The notes under the pieces: generated by a model | The model's database searches: none | What the model saw: the letters and a program-made list of their open reading frames with translations, nothing else | What the model was told of the DNA's origin: nothing | In this document: positions 31,707 to 43,090 of the stretch, one piece after another | Layout of the letters: each line of letters begins with the position of its first letter | Position numbering within the stretch: position 1 is the first letter of the stretch | Origin: Gari tellinella | Lineage: Eukaryota > Mollusca > Bivalvia > Cardiida > Psammobiidae | Length of the DNA: 64,000 nt | Assembly: GCA_922989275.2 (NCBI GenBank) | Contig: OV277861.1 | Coordinates: forward strand, 15,710,540 to 15,774,539 | Direction of reading: 5' to 3' | Made by a program: the position numbers and the translations under genes

Positions 31707-32087
31707 TTTCTTGTCAATTCGCCACCTCTGATTGGTCGTTCGATCATTAGGTCAATGTAGACTCTGTCAGTATGTTATAGCTTGTTTCATGAAACTTGAA
31801 CATTTTTTAATGATTTTGAAATATTTAATTTTTTTTAAAGTGAATAATAATTTTTACAACTTAACAATACAAAAGAAAAAACGGACAATACTAACTTTTC
31901 TGTTGAACTGTGATACTTTTTGTGAATTGTTGTTGTTTTACCTGTTTCTTTCGCATTTTCTGCGCTTGAAATCTTCTGTTGTTAAACTGTCCCGATATGC
32001 GGATATCTTCTGTAGTTTTCGGACATCCTCGGTAGCCTGCTCGTGACGGAACTCTTAGTTTTGCTTAGGTGGCGAATTGACAAGAAA
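31707..32087. mobile_element. Inverted-repeat element with an extra end repeat
   Basis: A perfect 21-base inverted repeat borders a 381-bp segment: TTCTTGTCAATTCGCCACCT on the left (31708-31727) and AGGTGGCGAATTGACAAGAA on the right (32067-32086), plus one more matching base outside each. Immediately after, GTGGCGAATTGACAAG repeats part of the right end at 32088-32103. A 104-codon open frame inside has no recognisable domain. No target duplication is evident and the class is unknown. Confidence 0.7.
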
Positions 32088-32103
32088 GTGGCGAATTGAC
32101 AAG

Positions 32104-32830
32104 AGGCAAGGATACCTACCAGACTTCTTTATGGATGTCAGTGAATACTTTAAATAGATGTATAGACCACGGCATATTGTTATACATATCGCTGCTGTAA
32201 CGAACTGCTTAAATTTTGTTCTAAGTTTTTATTCTAAATAAGTGTTTGAATTATGTGAAGGTCGTGTTTCGCATTTAAAGGACTGATGTAACATCGATGT
32301 GATTCGCATTTTAGAATATATGTATGTCAGGAGTAGAAAGGATATACACTTTTAGAGTGCGTACCTATCTTATAGTCACCTGTCAAATTTGCAGCCTCTT
32401 AGTCATCCCATCTGTTTCCTTACTCGGTATTTTAAAATGTTTAGATTTGTCGACTTTACTTCTAAGCATTTGCAATATTCATGAGACAGACACAGTCTAT
32501 TGGCACTTTAATATGTCAACACATCGCTATTGTCAAATACGGTTTGAACATGGTGCCATTTCAATTCCTTTGTGAGTGTCGCAAAACTGTGCGGTAAACA
32601 GCCAAAGACATACTAAAATTGAAAAATACTGAATGCAGATCTGAACCGGATCTAAATTCTTAGAGACATGTATCAATTTCTCTATTTGAATATAGCATGG
32701 CCTCTGATCGGTCCAAACTCTATTTTGTAATAATAACGATATGTCTTCAGTCAGTATGCTTTAAATCGAGCTTTAAAACAAAAGTACAGATCACAGTATT
32801 AAATAAAACGATACTAAAGCGGTGAACATG
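32104..32830. other. No recognised feature
   Basis: One 83-codon open frame (32324-32575) has no recognisable motif. No repeats were identified. Confidence 0.45.
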
Positions 32831-33077
32831 TTAATCCTTTCATTGCCAAGTTTTTCGTTATATTGTTTATCCCTTTACCGTTTCATTTTCGTCTGCTTCA
32901 ATTTTGTTGTCTGCAATATCGTTTCATGGTTAAAATAAGGCAGCATGACTGAAGAAATTTCTAAACGAGTGTCAAACAGTTTGTATCCTGATCTGACGCC
33001 GCGTAACGCGGCGTCAGATCAGGATTCAAACTGCTTTCAAACGCGCTTTTAAGCGTCAAAGAGAGTGAAACGGTTAA
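32831..33077. mobile_element. Family A MITE (TTAA target, core 1)
   Basis: The left end TTAATCCTTTCATTGCCAAG and right end GAGAGTGAAACGGTTAA are bordered by TTAA. The body has CATTTTCGTCTGCTTCAATT and TTTTGTTGTCTGCAATATC. Core 1 at 32974-33035 has a perfect inner stem with a shared substitution in both arms (GATCTGACGCC / GGCGTCAGATC). Mobilisation by a piggyBac-type transposase is inferred from TTAA and the CCCTTT-type ends. Confidence 0.85.
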
Positions 33078-34054
33078 GGAAAACGATAAACGTTGAGTAT
33101 TAGAGGTTTAACTAATTTATCGTAATGTTATCAAATTGACATGCGACATAAATAATCGGTCAGCATGAATGGAATAGCCACCTTTGTTTTGTTTACCCCT
33201 ATTGAATGTTAAACTAATACTTTCACAGTACTATTGCGGTCTTTTTAGTTCGGACAAATTCTTTGACACCCTGGAATGTACAATGAGTATCAATTGTGTC
33301 AATTTCGACAGAATTGTTACTTCATAAATTATTGCCAGTATTAATAACTGAACCTGATTGACAGTGCATGTCCCAAGGCATCAAACATTATATCATTAGA
33401 CCGTTTTTATTTAATGAAAATGTTTAAAATTCTTACGAATGTCTATTACAAAATATAGCTTTAATTATCCGGAAAAGGATAGCCTAAGAAAATAACCTTT
33501 TATCTAAAATGAATCAGGTTATCAGAGACATTCATGTACGTCAGATGATTTGTTGGTCATACTGTAATAGCTTACTTCATTGAATCGGTGCTGCACAAAC
33601 GGGATTGAACACTCGCAGTAGTACTGATTGAAACTTAACGATATGAACCAAATAACTATCGATACTTGCACACCAATATTAGCTGATAATCTTTACAGAT
33701 TCAATAATTCAATAAATGTTTGTTGTAACATATTAAATCCTCTGTACTGCTATTTATGAAACGATTATCGAAACATATACTATTTCTACCACTCTAAGAA
33801 AATCACTAAACCAACTTATGTTTGTTTGTGCATTCTGCTTAAACAGGCATAATTATAATCGAGTGGTATCCCACAAGTATCATAGATCGGCCAGCAAAAT
33901 AAAACATAAATTGTAACTTAAATAAATACCCCGCGATCTATTTATTCGGTTGTGTTTAATGATAAATTATATCGTAGACTATATCGTGACCAACTGTAAC
34001 ATTTAATTTAGGTTCTTGGAGTAAACAATTATGTTGTTTCAATATTTGTTTGGC
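33078..34054. other. No recognised feature
   Basis: AT-rich sequence with no gene or named repeat. Confidence 0.45.
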
Positions 34055-34255
34055 TTATCCCTTTACCCAAAAGCTTCTAGTTTTGAAGACAGGTGACTAC
34101 TTAGACCAGGTTGAAAATAAAGTAAAATGCTATCATTTGCTATAATATAGAAAATATTTCTTATGTAACAAGCTCATGACTATAAAAACTGGAACTATTT
34201 TCCTCAGTGGAGTAATAAATTGAATGCGTTTAAACGCGCTTATATCGGGGAATAG
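34055..34255. mobile_element. Family B MITE, hairpin largely lost
   Basis: The left end is TTATCCCTTTACCCAAAAGC, then GAAGACAGGTGACTACTTAG, a shortened core 2 (CCAGGTTGAAAATAAAGTAA) without its second arm, then TTCCTCAGTGGAGTAATAAA and a degraded right end ATCGGGGAATAG. Confidence 0.6.
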
Positions 34256-34389
34256 TTTCAACATATGACTCAGTAAAACCAAATGTAAATATTTGCCGCT
34301 CGCCAACAGTGAAGTCAGTGATGAGTTCAGTAATGGAATCGATGGCTGTCGATGGCCATCAATTGCGAGTTGGCCTTCGGTCTGAAATA

Positions 34390-34587
34390 CAGTGGAGAAA
34401 ACGTAATTCTTTCGTTCAAACGCAAACACATTGCAATGAAATATAGAAAATGACAACTGTTTGACAATTCTGTCTACCAGTTTTAATCTAAGTGGCGTCT
34501 GATGTTGCTCAAAACTGTTTGCAATGAAACTAATAGTTTAAGCGTAACGGGGGTTATATATATGTAAAGAAAATATTGCATCTACTG
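34390..34587. mobile_element. Family D MITE, decayed
   Basis: TA-bordered. The left end CAGTGGAGAAAACGTAATTC is intact, and the right end GCATCTACTGTA is degraded. The interior keeps TTCAAACGCAAACACATTGC, a core-1 remnant (GTGGCGTCTGATGTTGCTCA), and TAGTTTAAGCGTAACG. Confidence 0.7.
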
Positions 34588-34992
34588 TACTGTGCATACT
34601 GCACACGGGGCACAAACTGCTAACCTAAACAGCAAACAGTGGTAATTGAACACGCTACAGCTAAACGAAGCTACTAACCATTTTCAGTGTTAACGACAGA
34701 TTGGTGTTAACAACATCATGACAATATAGCAGAACGCCTGATTACGCATCTACCGATTACGATACAGGAATTGTTTCTTATGACTCGTTTTAGGACAATG
34801 CACAAACGTAGAAGACACTTCTCTGAGGAATAGGTAGAATCGCATCAAAGTACAATTCATTAGGGGAGAGTCCTTAATGCGTGTGGATATCTAAACGAAA
34901 TTGTTTCTCTTCACTTCACTTGTCATGTAGCCTGGACAGTCGAATCATCTTTGCTGACTACATGGCAATTTCTCACCATTCCACCTTTTCTG

Positions 34993-35224
34993 TTAACCCT
35001 TTCACTCTCAATGACATAATAAAGCGAATTTGCAAATAGTTTTGATTATGATCAGACGCCACGTAACGCTGTGTCTTATCAGAATCAAAACTGTTTGCCA
35101 CCTATTTTGAAATTACGTCAGTTATACTGCCTTAAGTCTTAATTTCAGACAACAGTATTAAAGCAGGCGCCAATAAGGCTATTAATGGTAAAACCTCACG
35201 ATAAATTTGATCATGAAAAGGTTT
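34993..35224. mobile_element. Family A MITE (TTAA target, core 1)
   Basis: The left end TTAACCCTTTCACTCTCAAT is intact, and the right end ATTTGATCATGAAAAGGTTTA has one change in TTAA. Core 1 at 35031-35098 is imperfect at its apex (CCACGTAACGCTGTG), with outer arms GTTTTGATTATGATCAGACG / TCTTATCAGAATCAAAAC. Confidence 0.8.
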
Positions 35225-35388
35225 ACTACCCTCTGAGACCCTCTGAGACCCTCTAAAGCTCAAGACGACCATTATTTTATGTCATCACCCAATACCTTCA
35301 TTTGTCATCCACGCTTTCTTGTTTCATCAGCCGTTCCCCGAAGTATTGACTTGACCAGCTCTGATGAGCTGAATACATGTCCATACTA

Positions 35389-35660
35389 CAGTGTTCCATC
35401 TCTACAACGGCCCTCCTAACAACAACTCTCTCCTAACAATGACCCTAGCCACAGTTCCCTGACAGGCCAATAATGTCTAACCCTTTATTTCTGCAATATC
35501 GTCTGCTGAAAATTGTCGTCTGCTGTTTTTCTCAAAGTAACATAATGAACATTTTGACATAAAAACCTTAATGTCGAGTGACAAACAGCTTGAATCCAGA
35601 TCAGACGCCGCGTTACGTGGCGTCTGATCTGGATTAAATCTGTTTACAAATATAAGCTAA
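35389..35660. mobile_element. Family E MITE, cut by a family G element
   Basis: TA precedes the left end CAGTGTTCCATCTCTACAAC. The body runs CAATATCGTCTGCTG, AAAATTGTCGTCTGCTG and core 1 at 35581-35650 (CTTGAATCCAGATCAGACGC, apex CGCGTTACGTGG), then stops where family G begins. It is the uninterrupted comparison for the nested insertion at 58406-58657. Confidence 0.75.
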
Positions 35661-35846
35661 TACAATATATCTCGAACTCGCTTAACTCGAATTATCTGAT
35701 ATTTCGAAACATGAATTTGCCTTATTTCAAGCTTGGTTTAGGTGAACATACCCGTGATTCAAAGTTAAAATTAGGCTTAGCCGCGTTTTAAGTTTGAAAT
35801 ACGGGTGTGTTCGACTTAACCGAGTCGATATATCGAAGTTCGACTG
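35660..35846. mobile_element. Family G MITE (TA target, core 4)
   Basis: The right end is GATATATCGAAGTTCGACTG, followed by TA. The left end keeps only ATATATCTCGAACTCGCTTA, so a few terminal bases are lost. The centre is a stem: AACATACCCGTGATTCAAAG, TTAAAATTAGGCTTAGCCGC, then TTTAAGTTTGAAATACGGGT. A relative lies at 38906-39099. Confidence 0.7.
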
Positions 35847-36370
35847 TATCTAACGAGGAACTTAAAAACGTTAAACAGAATATCATGATTTCTTAGAATC
35901 GCACATTTAATGCATGCATTCATGGTAATACTATCAATCACACTTTGAAAGTCGAAAATATCAAATGAACAATTCTACTTTTGCAACTTGAATTCAAAAG
36001 CTTACACTAAACCCTAAGTAGCACATGAATACAAACGTGGTTGACCATGATCAGCTGGCTCCTTCAAAATCCCACTAATCCCTTTTTATACCGTTCATGG
36101 GGTTTCAGTTACCGGTTTCCCGCATAGTTCAGCGAATCGTCTGGAAAGTTTAAGAAAACAACAATTCATTTTCAGGCGATGGGATTTCCCATGTGAATAA
36201 GTGACAATACAGACATAACAGAGTATTAAAACAATGAAAAGGCTGTTTACACTTTCGTCAAATTCATTTACAAAAAAAGATAACAGATTAAGATAAAAAA
36301 AAAAGACTTTCAAATTTCTTCAGAATTTGAAATGTTATTCTATATATGACGGTAGATTTCTATGAAATAA

Positions 36371-36520
36371 AGTCAAACCACTCTATTACGAAGGATGGCC
36401 GGTTGTATAAAAGAGGTTACTGCTTGAAGCAAGGTGACAATAAAATAGAAAGTATCTAAATGAGCATTCTTCTAAACTGTCACCTTGGTTTTAGCAGTAA
36501 CCTTTCGTAAACTAGTGGAT
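36371..36520. mobile_element. Family C MITE, decayed
   Basis: ACCACTCTATTACGAAGGAT on the left, then a core-3 stem: GGTTACTGCTTGAAGCAAGG, TGACAATAAAATAGAAAG, then CTGTCACCTTGGTTTTAGC and AGTAACC on the right. The terminal bases are not clear. Confidence 0.6.
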
Positions 36521-37345
36521 TTGATCGGGATCCAAACTAGTTAATATTGTTAAAAGATTATTGTGATAAATATCTGCAAACTGAATGTTACTAAATTTAA
36601 AAACATAAATGATAAATTTAAAGAAACAAGAAACAAATGAACAGGTAAACGTATGCAGTGTCACACTTGATTAACTAACGGACACCAAGTGTCTCGATTC
36701 AAACTGTATGCACAAATAGTCGTGTGCAAACTTCTTCAAATTAAAATTTCTTCATTTTTTATTGAAGATTCCTCAGTTTTGAAGTAGATATGACGTTGTA
36801 TCGTAGGGCGTTTGATCATAATGAAACTAAAATAGATATAGTGACATTTGAATTTATATCTGACTAAGTGTCTGTGTTTTAATGATTTGAAACACCAGAC
36901 ATATTAAAATATCTCAGGAGAGTACACTTATTTCAATATCGTCATACCATTTCATTAAAATTGAATTAAAACTAAACTTGTTGTAAAGCTGTTGATATTA
37001 ATATTTTCCTTTAAGTCAAAATTGGACAATCGAAAATAGATATACGGTAAATTCGGTCTAATCCAATTTAAGCTATCAAGAATCGATCATATCTCTAATT
37101 TATGTTGGTGTAAATCAGGAACAGTATCACAAATCCTTTGTAAAAGTAACCATATCTATTTGATTTATGTGTTATATTCAATCTTGATCATGTGTTAAGA
37201 ATTAACCTAGATACTTTAATAATTGACCCAGGTGTCTATTCGAAGTGTTGATTAAATTTGAAAATTGACATCAGTTCGTTTTTCAACAATGTGGGAATGA
37301 TATGTAAAACATTTCCGAGTGGCTGGCATCAAATGTTTACAACAT
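36521..37345. other. No recognised feature
   Basis: AT-rich sequence with no gene or repeat named. Confidence 0.45.
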
Positions 37346-37347
37346 CC

Positions 37348-37449
37348 TATATAAAAGTGCGAAAACCTTCTTGCTCAAAGCAGTTTACGGAAATTATTTA
37401 GAAGCATGTCGTTCTCTTCCAGAACAACCGTTTATGTGGGTGTTGTTGG
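37348..37449 (+). promoter_or_regulatory. Candidate TATA promoter with short first exon
   Basis: A strong TATA box (TATATAAAAG, 37348-37357) is followed 49 bases later by an ATG (37406). That frame reads MSFSSRTTVYVGVV and then meets a plausible splice donor (G|GTAATT, cut after 37448). Unspliced, the frame ends after 24 codons. The spacing is what a core promoter and first coding exon would show, but all parts are short motifs expected by chance in AT-rich DNA, and no downstream exon was found. Confidence 0.2.
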
Positions 37450-37454
37450 TAATT

Positions 37455-38346
37455 ACAGGTTGTTAAACTTTGTAATATGATAATCTCAGTCTAATCACCA
37501 TTTATTTTCGTGTAATCCTACCAAAGTCTTCATTAGTGCTCATTTCATTTGGTCTTGTATTCTTATACCTGGGGTTCGACGTTAAATAATTAATAGTTTA
37601 AACGTTGTTTTATGGTTGTTATTCACACTAACATGAAGAAGTAATTCACTTTATGTTGTAGTACAGTTGTCATGCTGGTATTCTACTGGATGGGGCTACA
37701 CTACAGAGAGACTCATCCTCTGCCGGATAGAAATGTCGTCTGCCAACTTAAGAACGTGTTTCTGCTGTTTAACAAATATTTAAAACGAACAGTATGGATC
37801 AATATCAAAACGCGCTTTACCCGGAGTCTGATCTGAATTCGTACATCTGTTGTATTGCTGTCTAAGCTTCAAGTACAATTGACATTTTAAATTAAGGTGA
37901 AAAGTTTTCTCAAAGAGCTTCCTGTTTTATGTTCACATTGAGTTACGCAACCACCTGTCTAAAACACCTCACAATTTATACCAATTAGTTGTCGTAATAT
38001 AAAGGTTTACAATATTTTTCCATTTTATTCATCTGATCCGCTTGTTATTTAGTTTAATTAGTTTTATTACAAACATCATCAATCACAATCGGCCAGTCTT
38101 AATAGTTTGTTAATGAAAATAAAAACAGTTTAGTTAAACCTATTCACTGCCTTTTTCTTATGGCGTTGACGTTTTCAACCAATGTGGATTCTGTTAAGTC
38201 TGGTTACAAATCCAAACTACAGAACGCCCATGTGGATGTTTTGGTAACAAAGAAATCACTCTGAATCTGATAAGGTAATTTTCAGACGATGACATCCTGG
38301 CTGCAAAGGAGTTTTAGCTCTTAAAATGTCAAGGTAACCCGTATGT
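37455..38346. other. No gene; relics of core-1 and core-3 hairpins
   Basis: About 37775-37850 has ATGGATCAATATCAAAACGC, GCTTTACCCGGAGTCTGATC, a poor core-1 relic. About 37898-37965 has AGAGCTTCCTGTTTTATGTT and CACATTGAGTTACGCAACCA, a core-3 relic. Nothing else was recognised. Confidence 0.4.
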
Positions 38347-38580
38347 TTAACCCTTTTACTTATAGAGGTGTTTTAATGGCATTGTATTTCTTCTTCCTCT
38401 GACGCGAATGTTCTAATTTTAACAACAATGAATATGTATTATAAAGAATAAGTGTCTATATCTTTGCAGATGGTAGCTTCAAGCGGGCTGAAAGATAACT
38501 CAGAATGCGCCTGAATCCTTATTCTGTTTTACTGTCAACCTGGCTTAAATGGAACCCTAACTTCAATACTAGAAATGTAT
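38347..38580. mobile_element. Family B MITE, decayed
   Basis: The left end is TTAACCCTTTTACTTATAGA. The core-2 remnant is TAGCTTCAAGCGGGCTGAAA, GAATGCGCCTGAATCC, then TTCTGTTTTACTGTCAACCT. The right side keeps TTCAATACTAGAAATG, but the terminal TTAA is lost. Confidence 0.65.
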
Positions 38581-38905
38581 CGCATTGTTCACTGTATTAA
38601 TACATCAATACAGGGTATGAAATGTCGTATGCTCATAATTCTTTAATGTCATATGCAAGATAACGCCTTGCATTTGCTTTTAGTTTAGTACTGTTGGCAC
38701 ATTTACTATTTGGTATTCTGTCTCTTTAATAAAACAAAAAATTCCACACCAAAGCAAATTCGATTGTGTCAATTTATTAAGTTTTAATATTGTATTAAAT
38801 CTTATCTTCTTATCGAGTTGAAAAGTATTATAAATAGAAAAATCTAGTATACATTTGGTATAATTATTCTATTTGTTTTGGTAGGTGGTTCAGTTGCAAA
38901 GTATC

Positions 38906-39099
38906 CACAATCGAACTTCGATATCTCGAAGTCGGTTTGTTAAACATACCCGTATTTCTAAGTTAAAACGTGGCTAAGCCACGTTTGAACTCTTAAATAT
39001 GTGTATGTTCGACTTAACCGAGAATGAAATAATGCAGTTCATATGTCGAACAATAGGAAAGTTCTAGTTAAACGAGTTCGAGATATCGAGGTTCGACTG
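38906..39099. mobile_element. Family G MITE at the duplication breakpoint
   Basis: The left end is ATCGAACTTCGATATCTCGA and the right end is CGAGATATCGAGGTTCGACTG. The centre is a stem: AACATACCCGTATTTCTAAG, TTAAAACGTGGCTAAGCCAC, GTTTGAACTC. The left border of the 6.2-kb tandem duplication falls inside it at 38929. The second copy (from 45156) therefore lacks the left end, and it has also lost about 20 bases of the right end. Confidence 0.8.
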
Positions 39100-39471
39100 C
39101 ATTTACAATGCTTAGGTCTACATAGACCTTTTCATAGATTCATATTGGTTCGACACTTATTGAATAAGGAAGGCGTCACTTGAAGATTGATAATACAATG
39201 AAGCAAGACAAAATCACAGGGCATAGAATGTAATGGCTTGAAGTATCCAAGTAACGTGTAATCAGTGGCTATTTAAAGAGACGCATATGGCAATATTCCT
39301 CATAACCCTCTATTGTATTTAGGACACGGTTCACCAGTTCGATATTTCTTTTTATTTAAAATAAATTGTAGAATCCTCGATGTTAAAAACGTTGTTTTTT
39401 TATAACGCACTTGCATCTTGTTTCCTCCGACAAATACATGTGTGCGTAACTGAACGTTTAATTAACCCTTT

Positions 39472-39709
39472 CACTCTCAATCGCGCTTCTACCGCGTTTG
39501 CAAACAGTTTGGATCATGATCAAACGCCGCGTGACGCGGCGTCTGATCAGGATCCAAACTGTTTGACACTCGTTTTGAAGTTTCTTCAGTTATACTGCCT
39601 TATTTTTTTAACTTTGAAACGACATTGCAGACAACAAAATTGAAGCAGACGACAATGAAATGGTGAAGGGGTAAAAATCTCACGAACATTTTGGCAGTGA
39701 AAGGGTTAA
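39472..39709. mobile_element. Family A MITE, copy 1 of duplication
   Basis: TTAA-bordered, with ends CCCTTTCACTCTCAATCGCG and TTGGCAGTGAAAGGG. Core 1 at 39496-39565 is nearly perfect (AAACAGTTTGGATCATGATC, apex GCGTGACGC). The body has TTTGAAACGACATTGCAGAC and GAAGCAGACGACAATGAAAT. It is among the best copies of the family. Confidence 0.9.
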
Positions 39710-39873
39710 ATCAAAGTTTAACGTTACATTCGCAACACTGAAATGCCAGGACAAGTGAACTGCTACATCTTGACATGGATGAATAGCTTCATATAATGAT
39801 GTCTATATAAAGCTCACCTTCTTGTACAACAAGTATGTTTAATATTAATTGGTTAGTATTCATTATATATCTA

Positions 39874-40242
39874 CAGTACTTTCTCTCTACAACAACAACC
39901 AAATATCGTGTATGTTTTTAGGAGGAAGTTGTTATTAGGAGGAAATATTAATACGATTAGAGCACGATTAAACTTACATTTGCAAACAGTTTGAATCCAG
40001 ATCAGACGCAGCGTAACACGGCGTGTGTTTTGCATTCAAGCTATTTGTCGCTCTTCATTATGGTTGTTTCTGTCAAGATATCCAATATGTAACTTTGAGA
40101 TAAACAGTAGACGACAACTTTAATCAGACCAATTTGCAGCAGTGAAGCGTTATATATAATTGTCCTATTTGGCGAACAGTGGCAAGCAATGTTGTAAGGA
40201 GGGAATAGTTGTTCGGAGGGGCGTTGTATGGAGAAAGCACTG
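39874..40242. mobile_element. Family E MITE, copy 1 of duplication
   Basis: TA-bordered, with ends CAGTACTTTCTCTCTACAAC and GTTGTATGGAGAAAGCACTG. Core 1 is at 39981-40048 with a damaged right arm (GCGTGTGTTTTGCATTCAAG). The paralogue is at 46085-46453. Confidence 0.85.
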
Positions 40243-40803
40243 TATAATACCAATAACAAAGGCCAGTACATATTAATCAGTTTTACTACTTGCTTACTCT
40301 TACCTTTGTAATATAGCTATAGATAGCTCTTTCGAGAAAATATACAAAGTGGCAGATTTAAATCTCAACCAAAATATGCAATTGAGAGACAGTTCAAATA
40401 CTCCTCTAAACCATAATTGACGAAAGTGACATTTGTGATCTGAAATTAACCGCTAGATCTTTTGACCAATTTGGATCAATTTAGTAAAGTTTTGGATCTT
40501 TCCAAAATAACAAAGATGCAACGTTGCTGTGGAAAAAATATTTAAATATACAACCTCATTATTGCAACATGTCAGATTTATTGGTTGATAAAACTGTTCA
40601 TGTTTCAAATATTTCCCCAAAATCATCTTTGTTTCAGCTTAAAGTATCTAAAAACATTATTTATTATAACTACACATAAGCAAAAACCTCAAAAGGTAAA
40701 AGAAAACAACTTATTGCGGAACAGATTTTACAAACTGCTTTCATCATAGCATGTGTGTACTCTTAGAAACTAGATAAGGTAGGCGTTAAAATTTTCTCAA
40801 GTA
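40243..40803. other. No recognised feature (duplicated)
   Basis: AT-rich sequence shared by both duplication copies, with no gene identified. Confidence 0.45.
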
Positions 40804-41055
40804 TTAACCCTTTCCCCCATAGAAGCGACTTTTAGCGTATTTAATTTATTCCACCGCTGAAGAAATTAGTTCCAGTTTATACCCTCATGAACAATATTCA
40901 TTACAAATATTTTATATAGCCTAACATATTTTAGCTTAAAGCAGGCTGAAAGTAAAGCAGAATGTGCCTTAAGGCACATTCTGCTTTACTTTCAGCCTGC
41001 TTTAAGTGGTCACCTGTATTCAAAACTGTAAACAGGCTATGAGGTAAAGGGTTAA
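40804..41055. mobile_element. Family B MITE present only in copy 1
   Basis: TTAA borders both ends (40804-40807, 41052-41055). The ends are CCCTTTCCCCCATAGAAGCG and CTATGAGGTAAAGGG. Core 2 at about 40933-41006 is essentially perfect (TTAAAGCAGGCTGAAAGTAA, apex GTGCCTTAAGGCAC). Copy 2 has the uninterrupted sequence CTCAAGTATTAAATAAACAT at the corresponding place with a single TTAA, so target duplication of exactly TTAA is shown directly. This supports the piggyBac superfamily. Confidence 0.95.
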
Positions 41056-41238
41056 ATAAACATGTGTGAATTGGGCGAGTGCTCAATTCTCTGTCACACT
41101 ATCTTAATTAAAATCTTATATCATAATTAAGTCTTACTGTCTTCACATTAGCACTCTAAAATTAAACAAACTCAGATATCATATTCCGGAAATTTTCTCT
41201 TAGAGAACACGAACCAAAATTCACTCTCCTTTGCAATA

Positions 41239-41640
41239 CACTGAAATCCCTCTAAACCGAACATGTGTTGGGACAACATAAATATCCGGTTTATAGGGGT
41301 TTCCGGTTTAGAGAGTTTTAACCCAAACCTTGTTTCTAGTATGGAAAATAGCTGCTCACTTAATGAAGGTTGGAAGTAAAGCAAAATGCGCATCAAAGCG
41401 CAGCCTGCTTTACTTTCAACCTGCTTTAAGCTATCATCTGTTACAATATAGAAAATATTTCTGATGATACATATTCATGAATGTATTGTCTTTAGTAAAG
41501 AAAGAAATCAAAGGCGTAAAAAGACATATTTATGGTGTAATGTGTTAAAATAAAGAAGGGTTGGAAACAGAACCATCGTTTTTGTCCAGTTTAGAGAAAA
41601 TTCTGATATATAGAGGTTCCGGTTTAGAGGGGTTTCACTG
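41239..41640. mobile_element. Family F MITE with nested family B, copy 1
   Basis: Bordered by TA, with ends CACTGAAATCCCTCTAAACC and GGTTTAGAGGGGTTTCACTG. A second inner repeat (ATCCGGTTTATAGGGG / ATATAGAGGTTCCGG) is also visible. A decayed family B element lies inside at 41318-41548 (TTAACCCAAACCTTGTTTCT, core 2 with GCGCATCAAAGCGC, right TTAA). Both predate the duplication, because copy 2 has the same arrangement. Confidence 0.85.
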
Positions 41641-41642
41641 TA

Positions 41643-42744
41643 CAGTTAAATAGTGTCATCTTTTAGGTCAAACATGGTAATATGTTTCCGACATTATTGC
41701 GTGTACGATCATAGATGATACGTGTCAAACAAAACAATATAATAATACAGTACAGTGCCTTACTGCTTAGTTTAGAAATTAAAAAATCTTTTTTATATTT
41801 ATGCCAATTGAATGCGTTATACGTCGTATAGATACTATACATTAATATGGTGGATAGACAGTATACCGCTCATCTATGTATTACATGGTTTTTATTTGCG
41901 TGCATAATGCATGTCTATGACCAATTGTACATTTTTTCTAAACATTCCAACGTGGAGCAAGAAATCGTATCATCTATCAAGCGTGTTTGGTATTTCTTTG
42001 ATAATCACTTACAATCGATAATGCATCGTAAAACCATAGTTGTAACTAAATGTTTTCTCTTTTTGTTTTCCTTCAAATCTTATTAGACTTTAGCAATGAT
42101 GTTTTGTCCTCATTATTGAAGATTCAGATGATAGTTGGTTTGCAGCTATGCAGGTTTATAGGATGGTCTATCCAAATTATGGTTCCATAGGTATGAGTAA
42201 GCAATGTGACAAATGACCAGATCTCAGTTTTATATACATTTCTTTTTTAGTATAGTACTATAAACCTACCCTGTACAATCACTTAACACTGCTCATATTT
42301 GGAGATGATATATTTTGATGTATTAAAAGGTAAGTAGGAAACTCCCACAATGGGCGTGTCTACTTTCTCTCTGTTTAAGTATATAATAAATTGCTTGAAA
42401 ATGTATGTAGTTGAACAGTGTTGACTATATGTAAAACCAATATTTGCCTAAATATGATTTATATAACCGACCCTTGGGTATCTAAAACAAAATGGAAAAA
42501 TCATTAATGCATATCACACATTCCTAGACAACTCTTTGTATTCTGATAATTCATTCCGATGTTGGTAACACTAAAAAATGATTTGTATCGGTGTGACATT
42601 TTGAAATATCGTTACAATCCGCGAGTACTTGTTGCTATAATTAAGATATGAATGTGACAATTGTGCATGCCAATTGGTGTGAAACGGCTTTTAGATAAGA
42701 GGGTGAAACTTTAAATAGGATTTAAAACATTAACAAATCGAGTG
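41643..42744. other. No recognised feature (duplicated)
   Basis: The 79-codon open frame at 41847-42086 is retained in copy 2 (48055-48294) with one amino-acid change. Recent duplication explains this without coding constraint. Confidence 0.45.
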
Positions 42745-42805
42745 TTGAACACGATTTGTGAAACGTGATCAGACGCCTGGCAAAGATCAAAACTATTTGT
42801 CACAG
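42745..42805. repeat. Core-1 hairpin, apex lost
   Basis: AAACGTGATCAGACGCCTGG then CAAAGATCAAAACTATTTGT. It has the left arm and a short right arm, with the GC-rich apex missing. The same structure is in copy 2 near 48953. Confidence 0.5.
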
Positions 42806-43090
42806 GTGATAGTTTAGTGTAGATGCCAACGATCGGTTTAATAGAATACATACAACATTTTGTCAACAGACGACCTTGCCGCAGTAGGTATAAAACCTTT
42901 TCGAGTTTAGTCGTCATGGAACAACAAGTGTTGGAATACAACTCTCTGTTGACATAATAAAGTGTTTTGGTTCTGAGTTTCTTAACGCCTTCAGAGTTTG
43001 TCTGTTATTTCTAAACATTTTATCAAATAAACAAAGACATTGAATATATGATAGTCATGCTTTCCATAACTCTACGATACAGAATTCATC

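Noticed and set aside
41847..42086. 79-codon frame conserved at 48055-48294
   Set aside because: Conservation is explained by the recent tandem duplication. Neighbouring non-coding sequence is equally similar, and another frame in the unit (43354-43608) is broken in copy 2.
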